Both the position numbers and the translations under genes were made by a program. A model generated the notes under the pieces. That model saw nothing but the letters and a program-made list of their open reading frames with translations, had not been told where the DNA came from and ran no database searches. 64,000 bases of DNA, taken from Immersiella caudata. Lineage: Eukaryota; Ascomycota; Sordariomycetes; Sordariales; Lasiosphaeriaceae. Below, in pieces: positions 11,406 through 22,489 of this stretch (position 1 is its first letter; each line of letters starts with the position of its first letter). The stretch covers positions 620,001 through 684,000 of the forward strand of contig JAULSU010000002.1 in assembly GCA_030512335.1 (NCBI GenBank), read 5' to 3'.

Positions 11406-12802
11406 TCACAACCAAAAGGTGAAGAAGAGCATTACCCCAACGAGACCCGCGCTCATGCCTGCAATCTCTCTGTTAGGAGGCGCAGGATTCTTGGTGGACG
11501 TCGGCGAGGGTTCCGCGGTGCCCGACCCCGTCGCAGAGGGAATGGGCGAGTACGTCCCCTTGAAAGTCTCGCCAAGGGTAGGAAGGGCAACATTTCCGTT
11601 AACCAACCAGCCGCTGGGAGTGGACGTGGGGCAGGCCCGCGTGGAAACGTGAGACGGGTTGTAGTCGGAGCTAGCGACGCCAGTGGGAGTAATGGTAGCC
11701 CACTTCCTCGAGAGGTTCTCGAAATCGGGGAGAACAGGGGTGGGGGTTCCTGCGCGCACGAAGCCTCCCTTGACGCTGGCTCCGGTAGCGGTGGGCGCAA
11801 CGGGAGGTCCGTAGGAGATGAGGCCGTAGTTGTTGGCCTCCTCGATCCACTCGTAGATGATGGAACCGCTCCAGTCCTTGTTCATTTCCGGGCCGAAGAT
11901 GGCCTCTTGGTCGTCGAAGAGACGCGGCCTTGGCGTATTGCAGCCCGTCTCAGAGAACAGGATGGGAACTGGGAAGTCCTTGGCCTGCTTCTGGAGATTG
12001 TCGTAGCCCGACTGCGTGTAAGACGACGGGTCGCACCAAGAGTACGAGTTGAGGGCAAAGAAATCGATGTTCTCGGATGCGTTCCCACCACAGGTGAGGT
12101 AGTCCTGTAGCATAGGACGGAGTTGGGCAATGTCAGCGGCAGAATATCCCACAGGGACTTTTCGATAACCCTTGCGATCCCGATATGCCTTCATATCGCG
12201 GGAAGCGGCCTTGATGTAGGGAGCTGCGTTTGACTGGTCCTCTTTGATGATGATCTCGTTGCCGACGAAGAACGCCAGGACATTGTCATACTTGATGAAG
12301 GTGTCGATCACCTCGGCGTAGCGATCATGTTGGGTTTGGTTCCACCATGGGTCGTTCTGTGACAGTATTTAGAGAGCGCTTCACTTCCAGGATTTGTTTT
12401 GTTTGCTCACAGGCAAAATATAAGTGTTGAACGTATCGAGATCGATCATCAAATAGATGCCGGCGTTGTCAAACACGCTCATGCACTTGTCGTGATCTGC
12501 CTTAGGGTCCACATGGTAGACTCGGAGCGAATTGGTGCCCAGCGTCTTCATGAGGGCCGCATCCCGGCTGCATTGCTCGGCGTCCACGAGGGGATCATCT
12601 AGTTGTACTTGTGTCAGTGGGAACTTTCTCTTCGGGAACACTGAGGCTGAAATCTACCTTCTGTGAGCTGATAGGCGATGCCCTTGGCGAAGAATTGCAC
12701 TCCCTTGCTGGTGAAGAACTTGTTGCCGACTGCCGTAATTGTGTCTAGGGCGTTGGTTGTGGCGGCGCCGAGAAGAACTGCTGACAGCCAAGAAAGCTTC
12801 AT
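11406..12802 (-). CDS. GH72 1,3-beta-glucanosyltransferase, GPI-anchored (Gas/Gel family)
   Basis: Cell-surface enzyme that cuts and re-joins beta-1,3-glucan during wall assembly. Three exons, 12658..12802, 12411..12598 and 11406..12356, give 427 residues. Signal peptide at residues 1-18 (MKLSWLSAVLLGAATTNA). The GH72 core follows: GVQFFAKGIAYQ, DPLVDAEQCSRDAALM, GTNSLRVYHVDP. The two catalytic glutamates sit in FFVGNEII (about E145) and ILFSETGCN (about E247). After the catalytic domain comes a short Ser/Thr/Pro linker and a hydrophobic tail (IAGMSAGLVGVMLFFTFWL), which together make a GPI signal. There is no Cys-rich CBM43/X8 module, so this is the short Gel1/Gas-without-CBM class. The 5' side has a long pyrimidine/purine-mixed leader without a gene. 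Confidence 0.95.
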
Positions 12803-14478
12803 TTTCCCCGCGCTATTACGATCCCTGCGCCTCCTTTTGAGACAAACAGCCAATTCCTCAACTGCTGAGACCAATTGACGATCGCAACGCAGCAAGACGC
12901 GCAGAATCGTTGTTTGCGAGCAGAAAACAGCAGAAGAAAACTCTGGACGCGTTGCAAAAAATTGACGACGGGAAAGTGCAATCTGCAAACAGGTCGCTGG
13001 AGTGACGCGTTTGGGACTTGGCGAACGGGCGGATTGGCGAGGCGTTGTGCTGTCAAACCACACCTGCCAATTGGATGCGACAGGCGATCGAGCTCCGCTA
13101 ATTTAAGCGATCGACGGGACAAACGATTGCAAGTCAACGACCAGCACCTGAAGCTCTGGATTTCAGACCAAGGTCTCTCTCCAAAGGCCAAGATGTGACG
13201 GGAAGATCAAGAAGGGGCGGGGAGGAGAGAGGAGAGAGGAGAGAGAGATCCGGCAAAGGCTGCGATACGGACTACGGTCGAAAAACTCGGCGACCTGCTC
13301 TACATACGGGCCTCCAACGAGCACGACAGCAACATCCTGCCTGTTTGCCAACTTCACCCCCTGCCCCCTGAGCTGTGCTCCAACAGAAGGCCGGTTTCTG
13401 CAGTAGATGGAGGCTGGCCATGCAGCCAAGCCAAGCACGGGTTGGTTTCGTCCAGAGCAGCGCAGCGATTCTGCAGAGTTGCGCCACATAAAAAGGAGTC
13501 GAAGGGCCGAAAATCCTGTCCCACCCAGACAGGGATGAGATCTTGGACCAATCAGAATGCCCGATAGCGATTTGGGGATGTCCAGGAAACTGGACGAGAT
13601 CGTCCGAGCATCCCACCTTCCACTCGCTGGTGCCAACGACAACGCGTTTCCTCAAATTCCTCCACCAAAGCCGTGTTTCACGATCTTTCCGTTCAAATTT
13701 CGGTGCAGCCACACCGAGCACGAATCCAGGTTTTTCCGCGTGGGAATTTCGGGCAGTCGAGCCGCATCACCAGCATCTGGATCAGTACCCAGGAGCTTCC
13801 CATCTGAGCAGCGGGGGTCAACTTGTTCACAGACCGTGATGACGTCGCCTTTCATGCAGCTTTGCCAGCCGCAGTCCACACAGCGCTTCGGCTGCGGCCG
13901 TGCGGCAAGCGTCCCGCAGCGCCTCGAATCGTTGCTTCGCATTGACAGGCGTCGCTATCACAACCATATCACACCTCACCATGCCGACTAGCTAACACAT
14001 TTGGAGGCTTGCAGTTGCAGAATTTCAAATTCTCTTTCAACTATAGACAGAGAGAGAGAGACTCTCAGACACTTCGAGCCTCACTACAGGTCCCGATAGG
14101 GTGAACAACCAAAGGGCGCTTTTCCCATCACGCCCCCACTCCCACGCTTCCCGACCCAAACTTCCGTCTCGATCCATACAGTACAGTACCATTACCAGAA
14201 AAGAATACTGAGAGAAAGAGGATATCCTGCCGAGATCCATGGTCGAAACGCCGCCCACGCTCGGTATCATCACATCTTCAGCTTCGTTACTTCATACCCA
14301 TGCCGGCGGTCTTCTATGCACACACGTGATCACGACGGCGACCATGGTTCCGGCCCATTTCCACCAACTCCAAAAGCGACCCATATCAAACACTGAGAGG
14401 ACCTAGGTGCTCATTATCACGTATTGCAGGTGAGAACACCCATTTCTATCAAGTTGCATTGTCAGTTCCAGCTCTGGG
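12803..14478. other. 1.7-kb gap: promoter of the GH72 gene and 3' region of the kinase-fold gene
   Basis: No exon series is seen. It contains a short AG dinucleotide run near 14046-14060. Frames at 13163-13991 overlap one another on both strands and have no motifs. Confidence 0.5.
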
Positions 14479-16332
14479 CTACGAGGCGGTATTAGCCAGG
14501 GGGAACAAATTACCTGCGTGGACAGGAGACTGCCAAGGTCTCACCTTGTCTCGAAGGCGCAGGTTCTGGATCGCCCGAAGACTACTTCCAAGGTCGTGAG
14601 GCATCTTGCTCGTCCGATCTCGCGGCGCTTCCGCTGGTGGCGCCTCGCGTGCCTGTGTGCTGATGGACCCCGTCCGACGGACGGTCGTGCTACCGCCGCT
14701 CATGCGCTTGTAGTCGAGGCTAGAGCCGGAGCCGCTGCTACGCTTGGTAGCGATAGACATGGTGTCATTGCTGTTGTTACGGACCAGCGTCGGCGAGTCG
14801 AGCTTGAGAGATCCGATGCCGAAGTCCCAACCGCCATATTGGTGGACGCAGTGCGGTTCGGAGATGCCACAAGCATCGGTGAGGATGTTGTAAAGCCGGG
14901 CTTGGACGTCATGAGCTGCTGGTCGCTCTGAGGGATGCAGCGAGAGTATGCGTTCTACGACGTGGAGCATGGGCGAGACGCCGCGGAATACTTGGTCGTC
15001 TTTCTTGGAGGCGTCTTTGGCTAGCTGGGTCATCCAGCTTTCGACTTGGCCGAGATTTTTGTGGAAAGAGGAATCGGGGACTGCACCGCCGCGGCCGGGA
15101 GTCTTGTGCTTGGCTGCGCGGTATGTGGCAAAGGGCCTCCCTTGCTTTTTGAGCAGGAAGCTCAAGAGTTCCAGAATGACGCAGCCGAGGGAGAAGACGT
15201 CGGCGGCCTGGGGGTTGAGGTGAGGCGTCGGCGCATGCATCATGGCCATGGGGCTGTTGGGGCCATAGTCTGTGAGGCTGCGACTGATGGCGAAGCTGTA
15301 GTTATCTGGCGACGTGGACAGCATGCTCAGCGTTGCTCGGCGATGGATGGGGCTCGGCGGTCCGGAAGTTGGTCGGAACCACTGCTCCGGTGCCGCGTAG
15401 TCGTATGCCTCCTTGTCGAATGAGTTCTTCTCCCCTCCGGTTAGCGCCTCGGGGTTGAAGATCGTGAAGTCGGAGAAGAAGATGTTCTCTCCGGAGAAGA
15501 GTACTGTTGACGGCCTGATGTTGCCGTGCGAGAGACCGCGGTTGTGGAGGAAACAGAGGGTATCAACCAGGCAGTGGATCCAGTTCATGACTAGTTCTCG
15601 CTGCTTGCGCTTGTCGAGGTTCTTCATCCAGGCTGGTGTTGTTGTGAGGAAGGACTTCAGGGACGAGTCTGTCGCCGGGGTGAAGAGCACATAGCCGTAC
15701 CCTTGATGGACGTAGGACGCCCAGTACGAGACCAAGTGGTCGTTCTGTACGTTTCGGATGTTGTTGACCTCGTACAGGAAATCTTCTTGGCTCATGTACC
15801 CTTGGCCAAAACCACAAGCCAGGGGTACTCGTCGGCGGCAGAAGACCATGTCCGGATGGCCTGGAAGCACGACCTTATCCACAGGATGGTTGTGTGTTTG
15901 TCCGGCGGCGAGAGTTTTCTTCTCGACGACATCCAACGGAACGACTTCGTTGTCCTGGTAGACTTTGTGCTCGCCTTTCTGAAGGGGTCTGAGGAGGTAG
16001 TAGAACTGGCGCTGGTAAAATCTCCTTTCCATCTTCTCGTCCCTCTCGGCTGTCAGCGCCAGGCGGTCTACTTGGTCCTTGGCCACGGGGAGGTCCTCAT
16101 CGTCCCAGGAGTCATCGATCACTCCAAAGATCTGGTCTGGCACGCCGAGGTCGACGAGAATGAGAAAGATGCGCCGGGCCTTCTCGTCAATCCATTCCCA
16201 GTAGGTTCCGTCAGTGAGCCCATCGCCGAAGCCAAGTGGCCGGTCTAGCCTCTCGATCTCGTCAGGCAGGAGATGGCTGCAAACAAACTGCCGTGTCACG
16301 GCTCTATCGATGGTATCGGGATCCCACCACAT
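14479..16332 (-). CDS. Protein-kinase-fold protein lacking catalytic residues (probable pseudokinase)
   Basis: Single exon, 617 residues. The N-terminal ~160 residues are a fungal-specific region (WWDPDTIDRAVTRQFVCSHL). A kinase fold spans about 165-480: a helix-C-like EDFLYEVNNIRNVQNDHLVS, hinge GYGYVLFTPATD, the catalytic-loop equivalent LSHGNIRPSTVLF (269-279), SDFTIF (287-292), AAPEQW (313-318), and NPQAADVFSLGCV of helix F. Where active kinases have HRDxKxxN and DFG, this has HGNxRxxT and DFT, and no VAIK lysine is evident, so I expect no or weak phosphotransfer. The APE and helix-F signals of the fold are kept. The C-terminal 120 residues are Ser/Arg-rich and disordered. A donor-like GTAATT about 40 nt before the stop leaves open a further 3' exon. 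Confidence 0.85.
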   Translation of the reverse strand: MWWDPDTIDRAVTRQFVCSHLLPDEIERLDRPLGFGDGLTDGTYWEWIDEKARRIFLILVDLGVPDQIFGVIDDSWDDEDLPVAKDQVDRLALTAERDEKMERRFYQRQFYYLLRPLQKGEHKVYQDNEVVPLDVVEKKTLAAGQTHNHPVDKVVLPGHPDMVFCRRRVPLACGFGQGYMSQEDFLYEVNNIRNVQNDHLVSYWASYVHQGYGYVLFTPATDSSLKSFLTTTPAWMKNLDKRKQRELVMNWIHCLVDTLCFLHNRGLSHGNIRPSTVLFSGENIFFSDFTIFNPEALTGGEKNSFDKEAYDYAAPEQWFRPTSGPPSPIHRRATLSMLSTSPDNYSFAISRSLTDYGPNSPMAMMHAPTPHLNPQAADVFSLGCVILELLSFLLKKQGRPFATYRAAKHKTPGRGGAVPDSSFHKNLGQVESWMTQLAKDASKKDDQVFRGVSPMLHVVERILSLHPSERPAAHDVQARLYNILTDACGISEPHCVHQYGGWDFGIGSLKLDSPTLVRNNSNDTMSIATKRSSGSGSSLDYKRMSGGSTTVRRTGSISTQAREAPPAEAPRDRTSKMPHDLGSSLRAIQNLRLRDKVRPWQSPVHAGNLFPLANTAS

Positions 16333-19293
16333 GCTGGCGACGTATGATGAATGTAGAGGAGGAGGAGAAAGAGGGGTTGTTGAGGCTGTCCAGAGACGTC
16401 CTGGCTCTCTCGCCGTGGACTCCTGTCCTCAAATACAAATGGCCTTCGAAGCCGAGGCCCTATTGATATGCTGAGATCGACGGGCCAAACGTCCGAATGG
16501 CGAGTTTCAAGTTTGGAGAGATGTTACTTCACGGTATGTGCGTGTTGTTGGAGGTTCTTGTGGTGGTCGAGGATGGGGGGGATCCAAGCTCTCCATATCC
16601 CACTTACACAGCCCGGCCAAGTACTTAACTATAACTAATTAGACTGGAAACGGGGTACGACTATCGACGTCGACGAGGGGGACCCGTGGATACGTCGCAG
16701 GGCCCCTGGCACAACCACCCGGCTGGGAGCAGAGGCCAGCAACGGGGGAAAGGACAATGACAGGCAATTCTCGGCACCGCAAATCTCGCATGGTTGTCGA
16801 GCACTCTGGTGGGCTTCTGGCTCCGCCTGGTCGCTGATATCAAAAAAAATGTCGAGAAAAGCAAGCCGAAAACACCCTTGTGCTCTGGCACTAAGCCCCC
16901 TAATTGGCTGGCACTAGGGGAGAGATAAGGAAAGAAGGGTTTTGTTTGGCTCGCCCCATCAGGGTGGTCGAGGTGCATCAGGCGCCACTCGACGCGGGAT
17001 GAAAGATAGGTTACAAGGAAGCCTTGGTGTCAAGACTTTTTTTCCCCTCCCTCGAACCGCTTGAGTCTCCTGTTGGACCGCTTGGCCGGCAAGCAGACCT
17101 GACACCGACTCGTGTGCCACGATGCAGCGGTCGCAGGCGCGTCAACGCAACCTACGCAGCACTGCATCGACATCGACGCCCTGGCCTGGGGAGCGATGTC
17201 AACCATGCTGGATGTCAGCCGACGGAAACTCGCCCGCCTTGAGAGCCCGAACCACACCCCCTTCTGCAGACCAGAGCCTTGGCGCTGGGCCACTGCACGC
17301 AACGCAGGTATCGGTCGCGCCGTTAGTAGGCCACCAAGTTTTGTGGTCTGCTCCCCTCGAGCTGATCGCATCAGAGAGTGTCGTGGTTCTTCAAGCTGGG
17401 TGGGCGCAGCTCCGTACGTTGTGTGGAGCAGAGAGGGGACCCCGACGACGAAGGTACGAAAGCAGCATGCACAAGCGACGTGGGGGTAACCCCACACAAA
17501 ACCCCCCAGCTTGATCCTTCCATCGCCCTATCGATAATGAACCGGCCACCCACAACGATCGCCCGCTAATGACGGGGCTTCTTGGCGTTCCTGGGGCACA
17601 ACATCATCAACGACCACGACAATCCCCCGGCCACACTATCGTCTTACTTGCCGTGGCCGAAGATGTGAAAGAATACGCCCCCTGGATCGCATGAAATAGC
17701 GAAAAAGCTCGTTTCCTGCGTGAAGCGCATGTTCCGGCGCTCGGCACCGATACCCGCGCTCACCTCACCTGGGCAGTTACAATGGCATTCAGCTCGATGG
17801 GCTCCCCTAGCGTCCGCGTGTTGGTGTTCCAGGCAATGCAAATCACGGATGGCCTGCCCCAGATCGGCGGAGCAACAGTCCAGCCCGGGCCAAAAGAACA
17901 TGGGGGACACGGTGGCGTTTGGGGGGACACGCCAACCGCTGGGGTGCATTTCTTTGCTGGTCGAGTATGGCCTGGGGTGATCCGGACCCTGGGTTTCTGC
18001 AACCCCTCATTGGGAACGATCCTAATGTCTGACCGCCTTTGATCCGCAGGCCGTGGGTGGTCCGTCGAACAGCACCTCTCGGTGTGCGGAGGAAATCGCC
18101 TTGTGGCCATCCTGCATGTTCAACGGGCGACGGCGTCACCACCTGCCGATGGCTCTGAAGGGTCACTGAGGGATTTCTGCAGCCTCACTCAACGGTGAGA
18201 ACACCTATTCGAGGGACCGCCGACATGTGCCTCGGAAGCCAGAAGAAGCTCGAGACATATCTGTGCGCGAGTTTTCTCCCAGGGCGGACAATGGGTTTTG
18301 CTGTCGATATCGTCGTCGCATCGCCAGCACACCGAAAACCCTCAATGCAGGTAACTGAGGACCTGCCCGCTTCCAAACAACGCCTCTAACAACAGTCCTA
18401 TCACTGGGAAACACCCCCTCTTGTCGAGGTACAAGCAGGGCATGTACTCCGGTGGCCGAACGTGATTTTCATGCTACTGCAAAGCCGAGGCTTCTGCTGC
18501 ACAGTACCGGGCGTGCGGGTCCTGGACTCCGTGTATCGTACCCCATACCGCTACCCCGTGGGACCGCAACGATAAAGGCAGCAGGGCCGCATGCGACCCC
18601 CATCGCGGACATCCTCACGGGGCTGAAGTACGCTTATCCAACTCGTCCATGATCATCTCCTGGGGGAGCCAAAACAGGCAGCGCGGCACCCCTTTCCGAA
18701 ATGAAACGGGCCTTGAGGACACTTCGCGCGTTGGATATTGGATACCCAGCCTCGCGAGCTGAACGAAGTGGTGTGATCCAAAGCCAAATCATCCAACCTG
18801 CCGAGATTCACACCCATTATGGATCTTCGGGTGCTGGTTGAGGTATGCCTCATCCCTGCTCTCCGCATCACGACCCCTCCATCACGCACAATGTTATCGC
18901 GAACCTGGATGCCCAACCCCCACCTAAGGATACACCAAGCACTGCAAGTGCCAGAAGGCATACCTGCAGAGCCCAGGGGGCGATCAATACCGGCACGGCA
19001 GCAAAAGGGGATCGTCGAACCAGTCTCATTTCGTGATATTATCTGCGGAGGTTAGGGACGGCCCTGGCAACCCCGCGTCTCTTTTCCTTGCCGTTCATCC
19101 TCCTATCCTGGTGTAACACTCGTATGTCTTTCCCCGAAACTACCCTCTCCTACCCGACAGATAACGGTTGCAGACCATACGTATCTCGGCAAGGTAGCAA
19201 CGAGCAAATCATTCCTGGAACACTGATCCCCATGCGTCCCGAGCCCTTGGCACCCAGACCGCCAAGATTGTCGATCCGGGTTGCACTGCACAT

Positions 19294-19623
19294 TCTACAC
19301 CTCCTCCAGGATAATAAACACCTAGCGTGGTACATCCCCCACTGGTATAATAGGCGCTGGAAATCCAAGGCTACAGGGCTGACTGATTCGACGGCTCAGG
19401 CCCCAGCTAGGAAGGTCAGGGTCGACTTAACGACGGTGGCTGATTTATTCTATAGACTGGGAGAGGTACTGGCTGGTAGAAACTGCTAGAAGAATACATC
19501 TGAGATGTGGCGCTGTGGTTGCTGATCTGCCCTGGAGGAGCCCCTGGAATGCCCTGCTGAAAATGGGAAAGTTGCTTTTGGCCGTACCGCGCTAGGTGTT
19601 TGTTATCCTGGAAGAGGTGTACT
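19294..19623. repeat. MITE-like element with 38-bp inverted arms
   Basis: Positions 19296-19333 and 19584-19621 are reverse complements over 38 nt with three differences, all transitions. Read inward, both arms run TACACCTC, then a CCAGGATAA core, then AACACCTAGCG. The arms enclose about 250 bp with no ORF. Each arm ends in TA, as expected for mariner/Tc1-type insertion into TA. The transitions fit age or mild repeat-induced point mutation. The family is unknown. Confidence 0.55.
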
Positions 19624-20191
19624 CTGATCATGTCTACGCGAGTGGACTGTCGCGACTGTCAGGATCTCTCACCTCGGTGCCCTGTTCAGGAAGGGTTGTC
19701 CTGTGTCGGATCCTGCCGAGCCAAGGCTGGTGTACATACATGCGTACTGCCAGTTCAAGTATTTTCTTTTGTGCATGTAGCCAGCACCAAACTCCGTATT
19801 GCAAGAATAACCCAGTCCCGCGGGATCATGGATCATGCCGAGATATGAACACTTCCTTCATATTTCCGCTGAAGACAACACGGAGATGTCTCCAGCGTCG
19901 TGTCTCAGCCTCCCGCGTATCTCTTGGGCTTTTCTTTTCCCTTGCGTGTCTCATTACTCGTGTGGCCGCAGTCTGTCTGTCTGAACCAAAATGTCACCCA
20001 CCACAACTACCAACGTTAAAACGTCAGGATCAGGGCAGTTGACCACGTCAACATCATCGCCCTATATGCCGACAGCGTAGCGTACCTTGGCTAGTCACTG
20101 CGCAACGCAGCAGCAGTAGCACGCATCCTAGCGTATCAAGGAGATGCCGGCATCGACGATCGATCACCAACCTCGCCTAGCGCCTCCTGAT

Positions 20192-20446
20192 GGAGGGCGC
20201 ACGCGGCAAGAAGCGCCCTGTATGTATCTTGCCTTGCTTCTGCCAGCACCACCACCCCGCAAAGTTCCTTGTTGACAAAGTCCCTGCTGCCTTCGATCTG
20301 GGCCCCTGAAAGGCAGCCCGGCCGGGATGTCACGGGCAACTCGGTATCAAAATGAAGCAAAGCCTGTCCCGGTCTGTTCCTGATCCTGCCAGCAGAGGCA
20401 CATCATCTAAGCGCCCGATATCAAGGAGGGCGCACGCGGCAAGAGG
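20192..20446. repeat. Short direct repeat, two exact 20-nt copies
   Basis: GGAGGGCGCACGCGGCAAGA occurs at 20192-20211 and again at 20427-20446. Similar but degraded flanks (AGCGCC before the first, AGCGCCC before the second) suggest a duplicated unit of about 235 bp. Confidence 0.5.
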
Positions 20447-20706
20447 TGAACAGTAGGTTAGCTTAGCAAGAGTAGAGTAATGTTCTCTGCGTTACATTGC
20501 GCTATCTCTCAGACATAAACAACATCAAACAGGTACGCACGCTCGGATCCAAACCAACCGACTTTTCCCCCAAAACGAGCCTGCTTGAACTCCAGTTTAT
20601 GAATGGTGATGATGAATTTTTATGCTCCCCAACCGTCTTGCATATCATTACAGCCGACCAGCCTCGTAGTCTGGCTCATTTCCCAGCGCCAGCGCTAGCG
20701 GCTTGT

Positions 20707-21863
20707 TCAGAAGGCTTGTATCACGACGCCGTTCTTCTCGCTGCGCTTGGCTCCGTTCCTGCCGACAAATGTTCGCATCGACGTGTCTACGGACGCAATC
20801 CGCCTAGCGACGGCCTGGAGGCCGACAGGGAGGACGTTATACCAGTCGATCCAGCGCGCGTAGAGTGGCATGCCGATAGAGGCGTTGTGTCCGTTGTCGA
20901 TCGCGGCGATGATCTCCTTGGCGACGTCAACGGGCTCGACGACGGGCGCCAAGAATGCGTTGGGGGTTTGGACGCCGTAGAACAGGGGGGTGCTGAGCTG
21001 GCCGGCTGTCACCAGCACGGTGCGGATCTCTGGGTGGGTCTCGCGGAGCTCGGCCGTCAGCGACTTGTGCATGGCGGTGATGCCCGCCTTGGCCGCTGCG
21101 TAGTCTGTGAGCTGCGCCGCGCCCACATGACCGATGACCGACGAGATGGTGACCACGGTGCCGCCCACCTCGCTTCGCGCCAGGGCGGGGAGGAACGTCT
21201 TGAGGGTGTAGAAGTGGCTGGTCAGATTGGTCGCGATGCTCTTCTCGATGTCGGCAATGTCCATGTCGAGGAGTCGCTTGCCGTTGACGATCGCCGCATT
21301 GTTGATAAGGACGGTGGGCGTGCCGAGCTGGGGGTCATGTTAGTTGACGGCTTTCAAAATCTGGTGCCTGAGGTCGGATGAGGGGAGCTTACATCTCTCT
21401 CAATCTCGGTGGCGACGCGGGCGATCTGCGCCTTGTCGGTTACGTCGCACTTGTAGTAGGTGACGCCACGGGCCTCTCCGTTTTCCATCTCCTTGACGTC
21501 CAGCACGGCGACGGTAGCGCCGCGCATACCGTAGACCTCTGCGATCAGCAGGCCGAGACCGCTCGCGCCGCCCGTGATCACAATCACCTCCTCCGACAGG
21601 TCGACCTCTCTTGGCAGACCGAACGCCATCCTGTTGTTGATCACCCCGAACATCCACGAGAGGGTGATAAACGAGGCCCAGGCGATAGATACTAGCATTG
21701 GCGGCGCATCCCAGAACATGTTCTGCGCGCGGAAGCACAGCGGGACGATCCATGCGATAAAGGGGTGGAAGAAGGTTCTCTTGAACACCTTGACGATCAT
21801 GTCGATGGAGAGCGGTGCGAACCACGAGTCCCCTTGCGGGGGCATAGCGTATGGCGAAGACAT
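20707..21863 (-). CDS. Membrane-anchored short-chain dehydrogenase/reductase (SDR16C/17-beta-HSD11 type)
   Basis: NAD(P)-dependent oxidoreductase. Two exons, 21393..21863 and 20707..21327 (65-bp intron), give 363 residues. Hydrophobic stretches at about 30-75 (FIAWIVPLCF, PPMLVSIAWASFITLSWMFG) should tether it to ER or lipid droplets. The Rossmann nucleotide site is VITGGASGLGLLIAEVYG (about 93-110), followed by VAVLDVK and CDVTD. The catalytic set is present: SSVIGHVG with the Ser, then DYAAAKAG (YxxxK). The intron falls just before the segment LGTPTVLINNAAI with the NNAA motif. Retinol, sterol or fatty alcohol substrates are typical for this group, but the substrate cannot be read here. It is divergent from the sugar porter. 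Confidence 0.9.
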
Positions 21864-22489
21864 TTTGCGCGTCTAGTTCTATCTGTTCGAGCTCTCGGGT
21901 AGGAGTGTAGTCGCACGGCGAGGCTGCCCCTCAGCTGTGTTGTAGGGTGTGGATGTTGCGTCGGAAATGCACAGAAGAAGCAGAATATTACCCGCAATTG
22001 GGATGCCGAGGTCGACTCAGGCAGGCGCAAAGACTGGATTGAAAGCAGGCCACAGAGAGCTCGAGCTGCAGGTCTAGAAGCAGACAGAAGAGAAATGTAG
22101 AAGATGGGACGAAAATGTGTTCACTCTCGAGGGCTTAGAGTTCTCTGCTCCTTGTGTCACGCTCACGCAACTGCGGCGTTTTGAAACGCGCTCGGCCCAA
22201 GCTTCAGAGCCCCTAGCTGTTTCAATCGCCCCTGCAGCTCTTTGCGCTATTGTGGGTTAGCGCAATCTGAGATAATCTTTTCATTGGTCGGATTCTGGCA
22301 GGTGCCGCGGTTCCGACGGAAGTTTCCTGGTTCTGGGGATCTGGAGCATGTCATCGGGACCCGGAATAATCATCAGCATTCTGGAATATCGTACCTCCGG
22401 CCTCCAGAGAACCTCTGTGCAACGGCCTTGCAGATCCGGGGAAGTGCCCATTCGGGAAACCCGGCGAGCGCAATGCCCACGACGCCGCG
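21864..22489. promoter_or_regulatory. Divergent promoter region of SDR and sugar porter
   Basis: 626 bp between two start codons facing away from each other. No gene lies inside. Shared regulation is possible but no operator can be named with confidence. Confidence 0.55.

Larger units (their letters stand above)
16333..20706. other. 4.4-kb gene-free gap with repeat remnants
   Basis: Upstream of the kinase-fold gene and downstream of the SDR. Many short overlapping frames on both strands, none with family motifs or in-phase partners. The part after about 18.8 kb is richer in A+T and holds an inverted-repeat element and short direct repeats (listed separately), so it is probably repeat-derived. 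Confidence 0.5.
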
